Shown: positions 48,209 to 59,282 of the stretch, piece by piece
How positions within the stretch are numbered: the stretch's first letter is position 1
Layout: every line of letters begins with the position of its first letter
Source: Chara braunii
Lineage: Eukaryota; Streptophyta; Charophyceae; Charales; Characeae
Assembly: GCA_003427395.1 (NCBI GenBank)
Contig: BFEA01000020.1
Coordinates: 449,645-513,644 of the forward strand
Reading direction: 5' to 3'
Length of the DNA: 64,000 nt
Notes under the pieces: model-generated
Seen by the model: the letters and a program-made list of their open reading frames with translations, nothing else
What the model was told of the DNA's origin: nothing
The model's database searches: none
Position numbers and translations under genes: made by a program

Positions 48209-48232
48209 GCACGGCTGAAGGAATAGCCGTGC
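48209..48232. repeat. Conserved LTR head hairpin (covaries between copies)
   Basis: In LTR C the arms are GCACGGCT 48209-48216 and AGCCGTGC 48225-48232. The homologous site in LTR B has GCATGGCT 32932-32939 and AGCTGTGT 32948-32955, with three changes that all keep pairing as G-U. The 8-nt loop gaaggaat is identical. Just before it, another hairpin (TGACACT / AGTGTCA in B and C) is CGACACT / AGTGTCG in A (26494-26509). Confidence 0.75.
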
Positions 48233-48511
48233 GGTCACTGCGAGACCTCCATCCTTTGGCTTGAGTGTCTTGGCAGGCAAGGCAAATAGGCCCTGCACGC
48301 GGGCAGATCCCTTCCCTGCAGAGAATAGGGCTTGGGATGTCCTGGATAAAGACCTTGAATCCCGACCCAGGACCAACATCGGATTAATGAATCCTTAAGA
48401 AACGAACGAACAAAAGGAAGGACCTTCCTTGTTTTTTTTTTTGTCAACCTTAACCCCTAAGTAAGCCTCTGGTACGAGGCCCCTCAGGCCACGCGAACAT
48501 CCAGTATAGGT

Positions 48512-48515
<4 letters not shown>

Positions 48516-48561
<46 letters not shown>
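48516..48561. repeat. (CA)n(TA)n microsatellite in LTR C
   Basis: About ten CA units run into about thirteen TA units. LTR B has only atgcatatacatg-like sequence at the matching place, so the expansion is specific to copy C. Confidence 0.9.
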
Positions 48562-48566
<5 letters not shown>

Positions 48567-49859
48567 AGGGGAAGTAAGTTATGTGGCGATCACTTCTCCC
48601 AGTTTCAGTGGGGCTCCTCACAACCATATGTATATGTGTGATCATAGGCAGTCAAATCCAAAATCGAACCACAGAACATACCTGCAATCACATCAAAGAG
48701 CCCAACAAAGTCCACGCACTACACGGAGTCAACCCCAACCAATCTCTACACTCATACCCCTCGTTTTAGCCATGCAAGCCCCAACCTCCTGTCCAACCAA
48801 CCATAATTAAATACACAGTACCTTTGTTAAATGACCATTCAATAAAAGTCCGGGTGAAAGCTTAACGAAACAATAAAGTCACCAAGGTTAAAGACTTTTA
48901 GGTTGAGTATGGAGGGTGAGTTGGAATTGAATCGTAGACCAACGAATCGGCGAACGACTTGTTGTCAGTGATAATAAAAGGCGATCCTCGTAGGATCAAG
49001 CTGGAACTAGTCCAAGTCCTGAATCAAACGGTTCAAGAGGACCTGTGACACATAACATGCCAAATCCTCAGGCTAAATCTATAAGTTAACCGGAGAGTAA
49101 TCTCCATATCACGTTCTTACTCAACTCACTCTAATTAACTAAGACTAAGTCTATCTCCAAGCAAGTGCCCAAGAAAAGGTAGACCTTTGGCAGAATTTCC
49201 TCTATCCAGAGTGAATTGTCAAAATTGTCACTTGTCAAAATATAATCTAACTCCCTAAACTAAGAAAATTTCGGCAGCGCTTCACATAGGAGAAGTGTCT
49301 TTTTAAAATTTATATCAGTCCGAATATGAAAACAGAAGTAGTCTTTGACTTTCCAAAGTCCTATTTTGTTTAACTCCCTGAATTACTATGAATTTGGGCA
49401 ACATTTAGAAAATAAGACTTTCCAAATTTTTACCAAGCCATATATGAACTTTAGACAAGTTGAACTTTGAAAACTCAAAATTTGACTAACTCCTTGGATT
49501 TGCAGAAATTTTGGCAGCGCTTCCCGTAGAGAAAGTAGCTTACCAAAATTTATACAAAGTCAAGTATAACAAATGATCTCAGAAAATGCAGAAATTGACC
49601 TAAGTAAAATGAACTTAGCTCAGAAAATACATGAATTGAAACTAACTCCTATGGCTCTAGCACGTGGCGAACAACTAAAGCAACTACCCACCAATTGAAG
49701 CTCAAACTAGAGTAGTAGTCGCACTCAGTCACATGCAGGCCAAACCACAAAGGTAAGTACACTCACCATCCCAGGTCAATTTGAACAAACAATAGTTCAT
49801 GATCTTTCAATGATTCAACCCTTTATACTCTGCCTTAAATAAGGCATAGGGTCAGGACA

Positions 49860-50790
49860 CCCAAACTTATGGAATGAACCTTACCTTAGCCAGACCTAAA
49901 GTCAGGCCACCCAAACTTATGGAATGAGTCCAACTTAGCCAAAGTATACACAAACACAGGGCACAACAACTTTTCTCTTCTTTGGGCATATGACTAGACC
50001 AATCTAGTCGCCCTGATCTGCTTAATAGCCAAAGTATATATACCTCTCTGAACTTAATGTTCAAAACGGGCGTAGGACTGAGCCGGTCATCTTAGAATTA
50101 ATGCTCAGTCGGCCCAAGTTACCTTCAGTTATACTCTTAATTATAGTCTCTTCAGATTGTGATAAGCTATAGTCAGACCACTTAAACTTATAGAACGGTA
50201 TGATTAACTTGTTCATAGATAAAATAATAATAAAATATAGCCAAATTATAACCTTGGGTTCCAGCAAGTGCGGGCTTTAAGTCAGACCACCTAAAGTTAC
50301 AGAACATTCTGACTCTCTGCCTGATTTATTCCTCTCTGATCCAAGTTGTGTGTGGCATTGGGCTAGACCACCTGAACTTACAGAACGGTCTGCCCTTTGT
50401 CAGGTTCATTTTCTCAAAATAAAGCAGAAAGAGACTGAACCACCTAAACTTATAAAACGACTCAGACCTTCTCATTCAGAACCAAATAAACAGAGGAAAG
50501 TCCAAAATAACCAAGGCAACCAAAACACCTGAACTTACAGAACGCACTTGGCCACTGAAAAAGTCAATCACACGCAGCCCCCTCAAGTCAGAGCAACCAG
50601 ACCACCTAAACTTATAGAACAGTTTGGTTCTCAAGGCAATCCCACAACACTAGGTCTTCCCAAACTTATGGGGACTTCCCAGCCTCCAGAGCAATCAGAC
50701 CACCTAAGCTTATAGAACGGTCTGACGCTCCACGCAATCCAAAATAAACCATAGCACTGAGTCTCCTCAAACTTATGGGGACTTCCCAGT
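49860..50790. repeat. Hairpin array in LTR C
   Basis: Loops resemble CACCTAAACTTATAGAAC (17-21 nt). Stems: GACTAGA 49992-49998 / TCTAGTC 50003-50009; GACTGAGC 50076-50083 / GCTCAGTC 50103-50110; AGTCAGA 50280-50286 / TCTGACT 50308-50314; AGACC 50365-50369 / GGTCT 50387-50391 with outer GGGC / GCCC; AACCAGAC 50595-50602 / GTTTGGTT 50622-50629 (one wobble); TCAGACC 50695-50701 / GGTCTGA 50719-50725. About twelve units can be recognised, some imperfect. Confidence 0.85.
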
Positions 50791-53599
50791 CTTAATGACC
50801 CAGTAAAACTTCAAAACAATACTGCCTTCCTCCCAACCTTCCCCCAGATACAATTCCTTTTTGTTCACAATCTGCCTTCATACAACTAACAAAACTGAAA
50901 CTGAGATTGCACAGACGTTCCTTTATTTAGTCCAACTCATGTCCTGACAGTCAAACAACAAGTCAAAGTAGGGATACACACCATATACTCAGTCAGAACA
51001 TGCAATGGGTAGTACATATAGGGTTATAATCTGGGTTTATAGAGGGGGATGGAAGGTTACCTTACAATTCCCTGCCTCCAGAACTCCTCCTGAGTTCCGG
51101 CAGAGCTCCCTCAATCGGTGGGGTAACCTCCCACGTAGGCCTTGCTGCGGTCCTACAGGTTGCAATCCCGCCTGCCGCCTTCCTCTCAGATCAAGACTAG
51201 ACTTAGAGTAAGAAGGGCAAAAGTCGAGACATTAAGACCCTTAGATACAAGAGAGGAGCGCTCAAACTTTTGTGAGAGGGTCTTGTTACCTTCCTTCGCC
51301 TGAGGGCCCCGCAATGGCAGCCAAGTAACGCCCGCTTGGTCAACCAGAAGTCAAGCCGCTGAAACCAACTCTCCTGACGAACCCTCAATTCGCAGCAACA
51401 TCCCTACGTTCAACATGGGGTATAGCAGCTTGCAACCCACTCGCATCACGATGAAGCCCCGCAGACCGTTGGCTCCTACCGCCCACTGAGTCAAGGAGTC
51501 ACTCCGACATCGCCCATAGGCAATACAGACATCCCGAACTGAGCGGCCCTCATCTCGGTGTGCCAGGACCGTAGCAGGGGTCAGGTTCACTCCTTGTTAT
51601 AATCTCCGAAGGCGTACCTCACTCCTCAATGCACTGGACCTCAGGTAAGTCCTCCGAGTGAACCAGCGGTTGGACTCTTCTTCCTATCGCATACACCTGG
51701 ACGGTCCTCCGACAGGGTTCATACGGTCTCGACAAGTTTACAGGAGCTAACAAGCTACAAACAGGAGGAGGCTTTCCATGTGGCGGGGTGTCTGGCAGGA
51801 TGCCGAGCAGTACAGGTCTGGTCTCGATGATCAATTACGTAATAGTTTTCGCACAAGTTTGAGCATGAATCTTTCACTAGAACACAGAAATATGTGTGTT
51901 ACTTTGATTCTATCCTCCCCACAAACGGTTCTATGCTTGCATGGCCAAGATCACAGACTAAGGATCTAAATCTACTATCATCCGCCAATTCGCCGTGTCC
52001 CAAACCCCCGAAGCCACAATTTTCCTCATTCTATTTCATCAACAACCGCTTGGCGGCTCCTTTCCGGATCCCCACCATATCTGTAGTCATAGTCGTTGAA
52101 TGCAACACTTGTTCCCCTTACCTCATGGTTCTCTACTCCATTGCGAAATCCGACACTACCAATGGATTCGCAATGGCCCCAAACCTCCAACTAGTCCCCC
52201 TTCGCTCTTACTTTCAACGTGAGTCGAGCAAACTTCTACCTTCTTGGTCGGCCATCACGCCACCTCCCCGGTCCTCTTTCCTCGATTAGCTTCTAACTTA
52301 CTAACTTTCTACCCAAACTGACTTCTGATTCGAACTTGCCCTATTCTAAAACCTAGGAATAGTCTTTTCCCCTATCCGATTTCGTTGGGAATCACACGAG
52401 CTATGCCCTCTTCGCCCTTCTTCCCTTCAACATAGCTCCCTCTGCCACCCCCGTGGCGCCGCCCGCGTCCAGGTTCCTTTTTGCTTTTCCCTTCGTTTTT
52501 CCTATCCGCCTTGCCTCCCCGTGTCGGACGCTCATCCCCCGCCTACGTTGTTTTCCTCCGGTCCGGCCCTGCTCGTCCTGCTGTCCTACTCCGCCACTCC
52601 TCTGCACTAACGTTCGTCGCCCCGCTACTTCACCTCACCGTATCAGCACTCGTCACCCGCTGCTGCTATCACTCTGCTCCGTCTTCCCGTCGTTCGCTCA
52701 CTCTCTCGATGCCCACGCCCCACTCTCTCCGCGCTTACTCCACCCATAGCCAACTCACTACCTACATGCACCCACCACACCTTTCCGTCCTGATTCATTC
52801 GCACCCTTGCTATTCGCCTCGCCACCTCTCCGCCTGCTCTCACTCCCCTTCTTCACTTTCGTTGTCGTCACCTCGGCTCCCCAACACCGTGCGGTCCGAC
52901 AGTATCCAATTCCTCAAAACACTCGACTGTCGGACCCGCCCCGATTTATGTGCATCATCAGTGCGCACGGGCCGCGCCAGTCTTCCCCGTACCGTTCAAC
53001 CTTTGACGGGTGTCTATAGGGACCCGACCAAGCAACGCCCTGCAGCGGCACCAAGGGCCGCTCAACCTTTTTACCCCCGGCCCGCTAGTACAGGGGGTTG
53101 GGGCGGACCTCGTCCCTCTTGCTTTCCGCACGCACCTGGCCCTGCCGGCGTCCGAGTTCATTCCCGGATTCCCTCACGCCCTCCCGGTGCAGTGGCCACG
53201 CGGATCCTCTCTGTATCGTTCCAATTTTTACAGATATCCCGAAGGACCTTCAACCGGTGCAGCGCCCCACGATCTCTCAGAGTCTGGGCAGCCCCTCGCA
53301 GTGCAGAATTTTGGTATCTGGGTTCAGGTACAAGCTTGTATTTTCAATAGTTTAGTGGTGCACCCACTAAACTACACTCTTGGGGTCCTAGCAGCAGCCG
53401 AGGTATCACGCCCCGAAATAGAACGGGGCCGTTGAATAGAAGTAACAATAAAGGAAATAAAATAGTTATATAAGAACCACCAACGGGGGACGAAAATCTG
53501 CCGGCACCCCGCCAGTCCCGTGGGTCGTGCTCGTTAGCCCCTTCGGCCCTCAACCCCCCAGTTCCTTCCAACGCTCAATCGCTCCCGCGCTGCCGCCCC

Positions 53600-53665
53600 G
53601 CTGGCCTCGATCCCTGCACCTCCGTATCCTGAGTCCAACACCGTAACCAATAGGGCTAAGCCCAA
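53600..53665 (-). other. tRNA-like module in LTR C (SINE-type)
   Basis: The minus strand carries an A-box-like TTAGCCCTATTGGTTACGG (53659-53641) and, 45 nt later, a B-box-like GGGATCGAGGCC (53614-53603), with a tRNA-like GTTGGACTCAGGATACGG between. The acceptor stem is not complete, so this is a tRNA-derived module rather than a tRNA gene. It matches 59958-60014 in LTR D. Confidence 0.6.
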
Positions 53666-54076
53666 GCCTGGGGTTGGCCTGTGCAGGACCCAATAAAAAA
53701 TGGTGTGGCGCCTCGCCCAGACCAGGGAAAACAGTCCGGCCTCACTCCTACCTATAACTAAGCATGCGACCTCTAAGCACCCGCGCTGGCTTGCCCAATT
53801 GACGTCGTGGCTGCCTTGCGCCCCACTTCATGCCAGACCTACCATTAGTCAACCGTGCCCAATGAAAGTAATTTTTTTATTCCCTATTCTAATGTGTAGC
53901 AAAATTCGGGTCGGTCAACCAAACCAGCTGCTCAATCAATCGGAGGAATCTCATGCGCGCCTTAAAACTGCGCGCCCACATACCCTCCATCTTAGTCAAG
54001 GTAAGTCACAGACGCGTCCGTGCCTCGCACAACCTATCTTGATCCAAGCTTGCTTTCTGTCATTTGCAAAAACCAG

Positions 54077-54106
54077 GGCGGATACCCTTCTCAGGGTATT
54101 CGCGCC
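54077..54106 (-). repeat. LTR-end hairpin module, copy in LTR C
   Basis: Arms GGCG...ATACCCT / AGGGTAT...CGCC close on a 4-nt loop. In minus orientation it follows the LTR terminus TGTCGG and precedes cctggtttttgca, as do the copies at 55914, 58904 and 59253. Confidence 0.75.
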
Positions 54107-54114
54107 GACAGCGT

Positions 54115-55684
54115 AATTGTCAGTACCTTTCCTGGCGACGCCTTTTCCTTCAATTCCTTTATCTCATTTACCATATTACTCAAAACACCCCCTAACGCAT
54201 TGTTAGTCCCTTGAATCGTTCCTACTGCCTTTCTCTTCCTTCGTTCCACCTTTACGTGATGGTGAAACACTTGATCAAAATCCCCCGTGGCAATATTTTT
54301 CTTGATGGTTTCCCATGTCGTTTTCCTACCTGATGCTTCTCCCTTAGTCATCTCCATTGCCTCATATCCCGAAAATTTTCCCAGGAAAATGAGACTCTCT
54401 CGGCCATCTTCTCGAAAGCATTAGCAAACGCCCCTCTCGTGGTGAAAAAATCCTGATTCATATTATACAAGTGCTCGACAGTGTGCAGACCGACCCCTAA
54501 CTTGAATTTCCTCTACATACCGTTCTTAAACTCAATCCAATTCTCATTGACATTTCTTGCAACTTCTTCCACATCCGGCCTAAACTCCCACCATACATAT
54601 TCGTACAACTGACAAAACTTCCCATCGGGAGTCAACCGGTTGAAGATTTGTTCTAGCAATTCCAACCAGTGAGACACTCTTTCTCCTTCGAAAGGGAAGG
54701 CATCTACTTTTGGCAGTTGTGACCTTTTGACCGTCATTTTTTCTAGTATCTTGACAATTTCGGTTGCGGTTATGGGTGACGGTCCTTCTCCATTGACGCC
54801 TTCGTCACCAAGGTCACTCATTTTTTCCTTTTCTCTTTTAGTTGGACTGTCGAATCTGTTAAGACACACAAGAACGACCATCGGACCCATCCCATGTTAT
54901 GACAAAATCCCCTTGATACTTATTAATAAGTTCTGATAGGTCCTGGGAATAACGACCCTGCTTGCAATGATACATATCATATTTAGTAGCCCAAATCATC
55001 CAAATCTTTCCAATTTCTGTACCAAAAGTTTCTGACCATACCAAACAAGAAGGGAATATCATCCAAGAAGACCTCGATGCATGCCTCTCCACATAGTTTG
55101 CGCCAATACACCAATCGGTCTTCTAGGTGATAGATGCTTAGATACATATTCACGATGGACAAGACGTTATAAAAGTAATTTTCGACCAATTTCGGCCTCA
55201 TTCGTAGGTACAAACAATAAATGATATCGATTATCTCAAATTTGAAACTCATATCAAATACTGATTGTGCAGTGAGCACCGCTCGCTCCACGTTTTCTAT
55301 TCCCCAAAAAGCTTCATCTATTATGAACTTAGGAAGGGTAGCCTTAACGTTCGTCGTTGGATAGGCAAATTCAGTCGCCCACCTTACCTCAATCGATTGT
55401 ATGACCACTCCTTCTCCTCCCCGGTACATCTTTCGGAAAAATGCTTCAAGGGTCAACCCTGCAGTCATAACATACTTGGAAATTGGACGACTTTCTTCTA
55501 TGGCGAGGTCAATCACATGCGTCCTCCAAAGGAGGGTCGAAAGGTACAAGGTCACCCTTACTATCTCTTGTCGTTCATTTGTGGTCCAACCAGTCTCTAC
55601 CAAGAGGAATGCTTAAGGTCCTATCGGTATTCCACACCATACATCTATCTCCTTCCTTTCTTCCGTTCCCTTTCGAGGTAATGT
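54115..55684 (-). pseudogene. Gypsy gag N-terminal and capsid part
   Basis: A start codon near 55684 (MTLPRKGTEERKEIDVW) is followed by an open stretch (55603-54983), an overlapping shifted frame (MIWATKYDMYHCKQGRYSQD, 55092-54859), a capsid-like segment (QLPKVDAFPF, then VSHWLELLEQIFNRL and WWEFRPDVEEVARNVNENWI, 54890-54513), a stop, and a last frame ending KVLTIT at the GCGT target (54115). Together they read as one gag with at least three breaks. The upstream ~200 residues have no domain I know, so the protein is long for a Gypsy gag. It continues at 47425 beyond the solo LTR. Confidence 0.75.
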
Positions 55685-55908
55685 CATCTTAATTCCTCCG
55701 TCTTTCTACTCAGGCAGGTTAATAAGAAAGTTTTTGTCTGCGAACCACATACCAGGAGTCATCGGATACCCTGTTTTACACAACCAGACAAAAGACACTC
55801 TTTCAATTAGTCAATTATCCGATCCTCTCTTCCTTACTCCCCCTCTTCTTCTATCTTTATTACTAATTTTTTCCTACTTCCAAGTTTCATGGGTCGGGGT
55901 TATCGCGC
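55685..55908 (-). other. Putative 5' untranslated / primer-binding region of the Gypsy element
   Basis: This 224-bp stretch lies between the LTR terminus (CGACA, minus strand, at 55909) and the first gag codons. A primer-binding site would be expected next to the LTR; the minus-strand sequence there is GCGCGATAACCCCGACCC, which I cannot assign to a tRNA. A TGGTAT-containing word farther in (about 55.76 kb) is a weak alternative. Confidence 0.4.
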
Positions 55909-57119
55909 TGTCGGAGCACCCTTACAAGGGTATTTGCTCATGATTTTGCATACAGTATCAACGCCAGTTACCATACAGAGGACGGTCTGGAGTGAGAAGT
56001 GAGAATATTTTTGGCATAGCGCCGTGAAGCAAACTTCTCGACCATTGAGGACGAGATTTCTAGGTGATCATACGCAGTGATATGACGAGTACGACAAGCG
56101 AAAGGGGATAATAAAAACTAAAAGTCTCCGACCACAAGGGCCAGAGGGTTGGAAAAGAACGAGAAAAGGTCGCGTGGGATGCGGCGACCACGATCTAAAT
56201 CAGTCAAAGGCCCAGGCGGTAAGGCAAAAATGAATCAAAACGAGTGACGGGGCGTCGGACCAGCCGGTGTAGGAAAGTCAGCAGGTCGTGCCGCCGTAAA
56301 ATATAAAGACGACATGAAAAATTAATATGACCCCGGTCATGCGGCCGGGGCAGTCAAAAGAAACACACTGCTAACCATAATAGGTGACGACAGTCGGTAC
56401 TCGTATGTCGTGAGCGAGGTTGAGGCTACTGCTCAGCCTCCCGTATGAAGAGAGGAAGTCGCCTCTCGAGTGGTGACTTCGTGTCCGCTCGATCACCCAA
56501 GCAACCGGTGCCTTCGTCCCTTTGAGGGAGACACCGTTGCAAGATCTGATATCGTCCGCACAGGGTCCAGACTCAGGCTACTTGAACCAGTACCAGCCTA
56601 CCTATCGGTACTAGGCCTCTACAAATGTTAACTTTTGTCTTCTTCTGCTCGGGATCAAGTATCCGACACATCTACCTCTACCTAGTGTGGTACCGACCTA
56701 CCTGCTACTTAAGTATTTTCCGGTGCTCTGAAGTGTCGCGGGCCTTTTCTCCCACCTCTTGAGTGTTTTTCCGACTATAACCCTCAATGTTAAGATCACG
56801 AGTAAGTACCGGCCCTTCGGGACTTCTGATTAACAAGTGCCCTCGTGGGTCACACACCCACGCAAATCGACAAGCACTGAGACGGGCGTGCGGAACAGCA
56901 AGCGTACACACACATAGGAATGGGCTCGGGTCACTGGTCGGACTGAGCCCACTACTGTATATGTAATAGAGCGGTTCCTCTTCTAACCGAAGTAGGAGCT
57001 AGCTCTGTAGGTTTCGAGAAAGACTACCAAGCTGGAGATGTAAGGATCGAATCTGCCCCGACCATTGAGCTAGTTCCTTTTGTACTATCAGGGAGCTGCG
57101 CTTTTAGCTCCGACTTCCG

Positions 57120-57175
57120 GCGGCGGGGACTTGAACCCGCGACCTCGCTTTTACGACTAGTTGGAGTTAGCCAGT
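57120..57175 (-). other. tRNA-like B-box module
   Basis: The minus strand has a perfect B-box GGTTCAAGTCC (57137-57127) in a T-arm-like cgcgggttcaagtccccgcc, preceded by an imperfect A-box TGGCTAACTCC (57173-57163). Beyond it an A-box-like TAGCTCAATGG and a second weak B-box occur near 57.05 kb. It is probably a tRNA-derived SINE fragment; T-rich sequence follows at 57230-57340. Confidence 0.45.
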
Positions 57176-57663
57176 TGTAACAGGCCCCGTTGTAAACAAG
57201 TGTCATTACGGGGTAGTTAACAATTAGATTCGTTTTTCTTTTATTTTTATTATTATTATTTTTTTTTCCCTTTAACGATTTGATTTCATTCTTTATTTTT
57301 ATTATTATTTTTCCTTTTGTTTTGTTTTTTTTCTTTTTGATCCGTGATTATTTGATATAACTTTGATTTGGTGAATCTGTCGCAGGATTCGCGACAGATA
57401 CATCAAAAGCAAAAGACCCCATACAACACCATTACCCGTCAGCTCGCACCTCGATCTTGAAGTCGAACGGGAATCGAGGCGAACCAATTGCGTGGGGAAG
57501 TGGGGAAGGCGGGGCGCAGATAGAAGAAGAAGCCCCGCGTGCAGGCACTCGGGCAATTACGGGCGCGCGGTAAAAAATGAATGTGAGTGCTACTATGTGC
57601 GCGGAGCAGCAGAGATAGCGGGCAGAGCATCGCAGAGGGGCGCGCAAAGCAGCGGAGATAGCG

Positions 57664-57694
57664 TGCAGAAGAAGAAGAAGAGGAAGAAAAAGAA

Positions 57695-57727
<33 letters not shown>

Positions 57728-57838
57728 AAAAAAAAAGAAGAAAAAGAAGAAGAAGAAGAAGAAGAAGAAGAAGAAGAAGGAGAAGGAGAAGGAGAAGAGG
57801 AAGAAGAGGAAGGATGAGAAGAAGAGAGAGCGGGAGGG
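57664..57838. repeat. Polypurine (GAA/AAG)n tract
   Basis: About 175 bp with almost no pyrimidine on the plus strand, built from GAA, AAG and GGA units. The open frames over it (poly-Lys or poly-Phe) are translations of the simple repeat. Confidence 0.95.
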
Positions 57839-58676
57839 GATACTCACCTGGCCCCTTGCAGTCGATGATGGCGCTGTGAGGATGGGTCCGTCATTGCCGA
57901 TTTGCTGAAACGCGCGCGTATGCCGGTCGTGTCATCCATGTCGGTACATCGTGAGGGTTTGTATTGCGCTGCGAGCAGGGAGCGACGAGTCGGCGACGAC
58001 GACGACAACGAGAAGAGGAAGATCGAACTGGTAAGTCTTCAACTTCGCGACTGGCTATGCACTACCTCCGTTTATATGAAAAGAAAAACTGAGTGAATCC
58101 AGCTCTACATCGTGGAAGTATACACTACGATTGAGTGTATCTACCTCGCAGCTAGTCTCGTAGTAGTATGACCGATAGGAGGGACAAAATCGAGTGAATC
58201 TACAAGTAGAACATGAAAATATACGCTACCACACTCGTCTGTGTGTGTTGAGTATGTGTGTTTGAGTGTGTGCGTGAGAGTGAGAAAGAGGGAAGGAGAT
58301 GGGGCACATGGTGGTCCTTAGGTGCAAATGGCATCTGTGTGTTGGGAAACGAGGTTGTGAGTGAGGCGAGAGACATACCTGGTGCTGGAAGCGTGCGACA
58401 TTGGTCGTTGTATGCACGTACTTCGAAAAGTTGTTGATAGCATCATTCGACATTATAGCATGGACAAGGTAGGATCTGCAATCCGTAGTCTGGGCGTGAC
58501 AGATAGGATATCAACATTGGTTCTTCATTGATGATGATGATGATACTTTACCAGCATTATCAGTTATGAGCTCTCGGTGTTTTCTTATTTGGTGAAGCTC
58601 GTATTGGTTCCAGGTCACGACTATCTGGTCTTGTGTATACGATGCAGTTTGATTGTTGAAGTTCGCTATGGCACGT

Positions 58677-58785
58677 TATTATTAATATCTATATAATTAT
58701 TATTATATATTTATTGTAGTTATTATTATTAAGATTGTTATTATTATTATTATTATTAGTATTATCAATATTATTATTGTTGAAT
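58677..58785. repeat. AT-rich (TTA)n-like run
   Basis: ATT/TTA trinucleotide units with interruptions; about 110 bp, no coding meaning. Confidence 0.85.
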
Positions 58786-58903
58786 TTGAATAAGATCGTA
58801 GTAGGACGAAGTCGGGGAAAAAGAGGGGGAGAGAGAGAGAGAAAAGGAGCGAGAGAAGGAGAGAAGCCATCGCGGGAGGAAGATGGAAGTGACCGTTGTC
58901 AGA

Positions 58904-58929
58904 CCAAATACCCTTACAAGGGTATTTGG
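58904..58929. repeat. LTR-end hairpin module, copy at 58.9 kb
   Basis: A perfect 12-bp inverted repeat: CCAAATACCCTT and AAGGGTATTTGG with a 2-nt spacer. It is followed by ccatgttttttgca. About 150 bp on, GCGCGCGT / ACGCGCGC forms another perfect stem (59.09 kb). Confidence 0.85.
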
Positions 58930-59252
58930 CCATGTTTTTTGCATTCGACACAGTGACGGCATCGGCTACCATGACAGAGCAAGTCTGGAATGGAAAGGGT
59001 GTGCACGCTTGAGCGTGACACTCGAAACAAATTCCTCGGCCATTGAGGCCGGGGACAAATCGGTGAGAAAATTTCGAGAGTATGAGCGCGCGTTATTATG
59101 ACGCGCGCTGTGATGGTTAGACCAGTAGTAATACCCGTCGACAGAAGAGGTCGAGGGATCAGTCAGGTTAATATTGTGTCGATGAGATCTATGACACACA
59201 CAGAGACTTAATCGCCAGTACATTAGTCAGAATAAATTAATATGCGCTGTTG

Positions 59253-59282
59253 GCACCATTACCCTGACAAGGGTAAATGTGC
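59253..59282. repeat. LTR-end hairpin module, copy at 59.25 kb
   Basis: Arms GCAC-ATT-ACCCT and AGGGTAAATGTGC pair with one bulge. It is followed by atgtttttgca. It duplicates the module at 58904 with a different outer stem (GCAC/GTGC instead of CCAA/TTGG). Confidence 0.75.

Larger units (their letters stand above)
47426..54110 (+). mobile_element. Solo LTR copy C, 6,685 bp, complete
   Basis: It starts TGTCGAGCGC at 47426, ends CGCCGACA at 54110 and is flanked by GCGT (47422-47425 and 54111-54114). The ends form the short inverted repeat TGTCG...CGACA with TG...CA, as in LTRs. The gag of the host element is interrupted exactly here: the minus-strand frame KVLTIT before it joins QPSGKRK after it without a shift once the LTR and one GCGT are removed. 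Internal order: head module (47.43-48.5 kb), AC/TA microsatellite, three ~120-bp units, hairpin array, tail, tRNA-like module and terminal hairpin module. No protein is encoded. A TIR transposon is the alternative, but the related LTR end next to gag at 55.9 kb favours an LTR. Confidence 0.8.
55909..58896 (-). mobile_element. LTR end fragment E next to gag
   Basis: It begins (plus reading) TGTCGGAGC at 55909, with the hairpin GAGC...CCCTT / AAGGG...GCTC (55914-55939) and tcatgattttgca. It then carries many perfect short inverted repeats, for example TCATA / TATGA, CCCCGG / CCGGGG, GAGGCT / AGCCTC, GTGGGT / ACCCAC and GGGCTC / GAGCCC. In minus reading it ends CGACA 225 bp before gag, the position of the 5' LTR. 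A tRNA-like module, T-rich tracts, a polypurine run and an AT-rich trinucleotide run fill 57.1-58.8 kb. It is broken by another LTR start at 58897. Confidence 0.6.

Noticed and set aside
34652-50790. Hairpins as microRNA precursors or integron attC sites
   Set aside because: Stems of 5-9 bp are too short for miRNA precursors, and no integrase or gene cassette is present. Only the general idea of a folded recombination or RNA site remains possible.
28700-50800. Regularly spaced loop words resembling a CRISPR array
   Set aside because: The repeated word is the hairpin loop, spacing is irregular, the flanking arms are complementary to each other, and the DNA is eukaryotic retroelement.
47426-54110. 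DNA transposon with TIRs instead of an LTR
   Set aside because: The termini TGTCG...CGACA are too short for a typical TIR transposon, there is no transposase, and the same terminus lies next to a Gypsy gag. Not fully excluded.
54983-55603. 206-residue minus-strand frame as an independent host gene
   Set aside because: It continues by overlapping frames into the Gypsy capsid segment and lies between LTR end and gag, so it is treated as the gag N-terminus.
57492-57908. Lysine-rich 138-residue open frame and its poly-Phe antisense
   Set aside because: Translation of the polypurine simple repeat.
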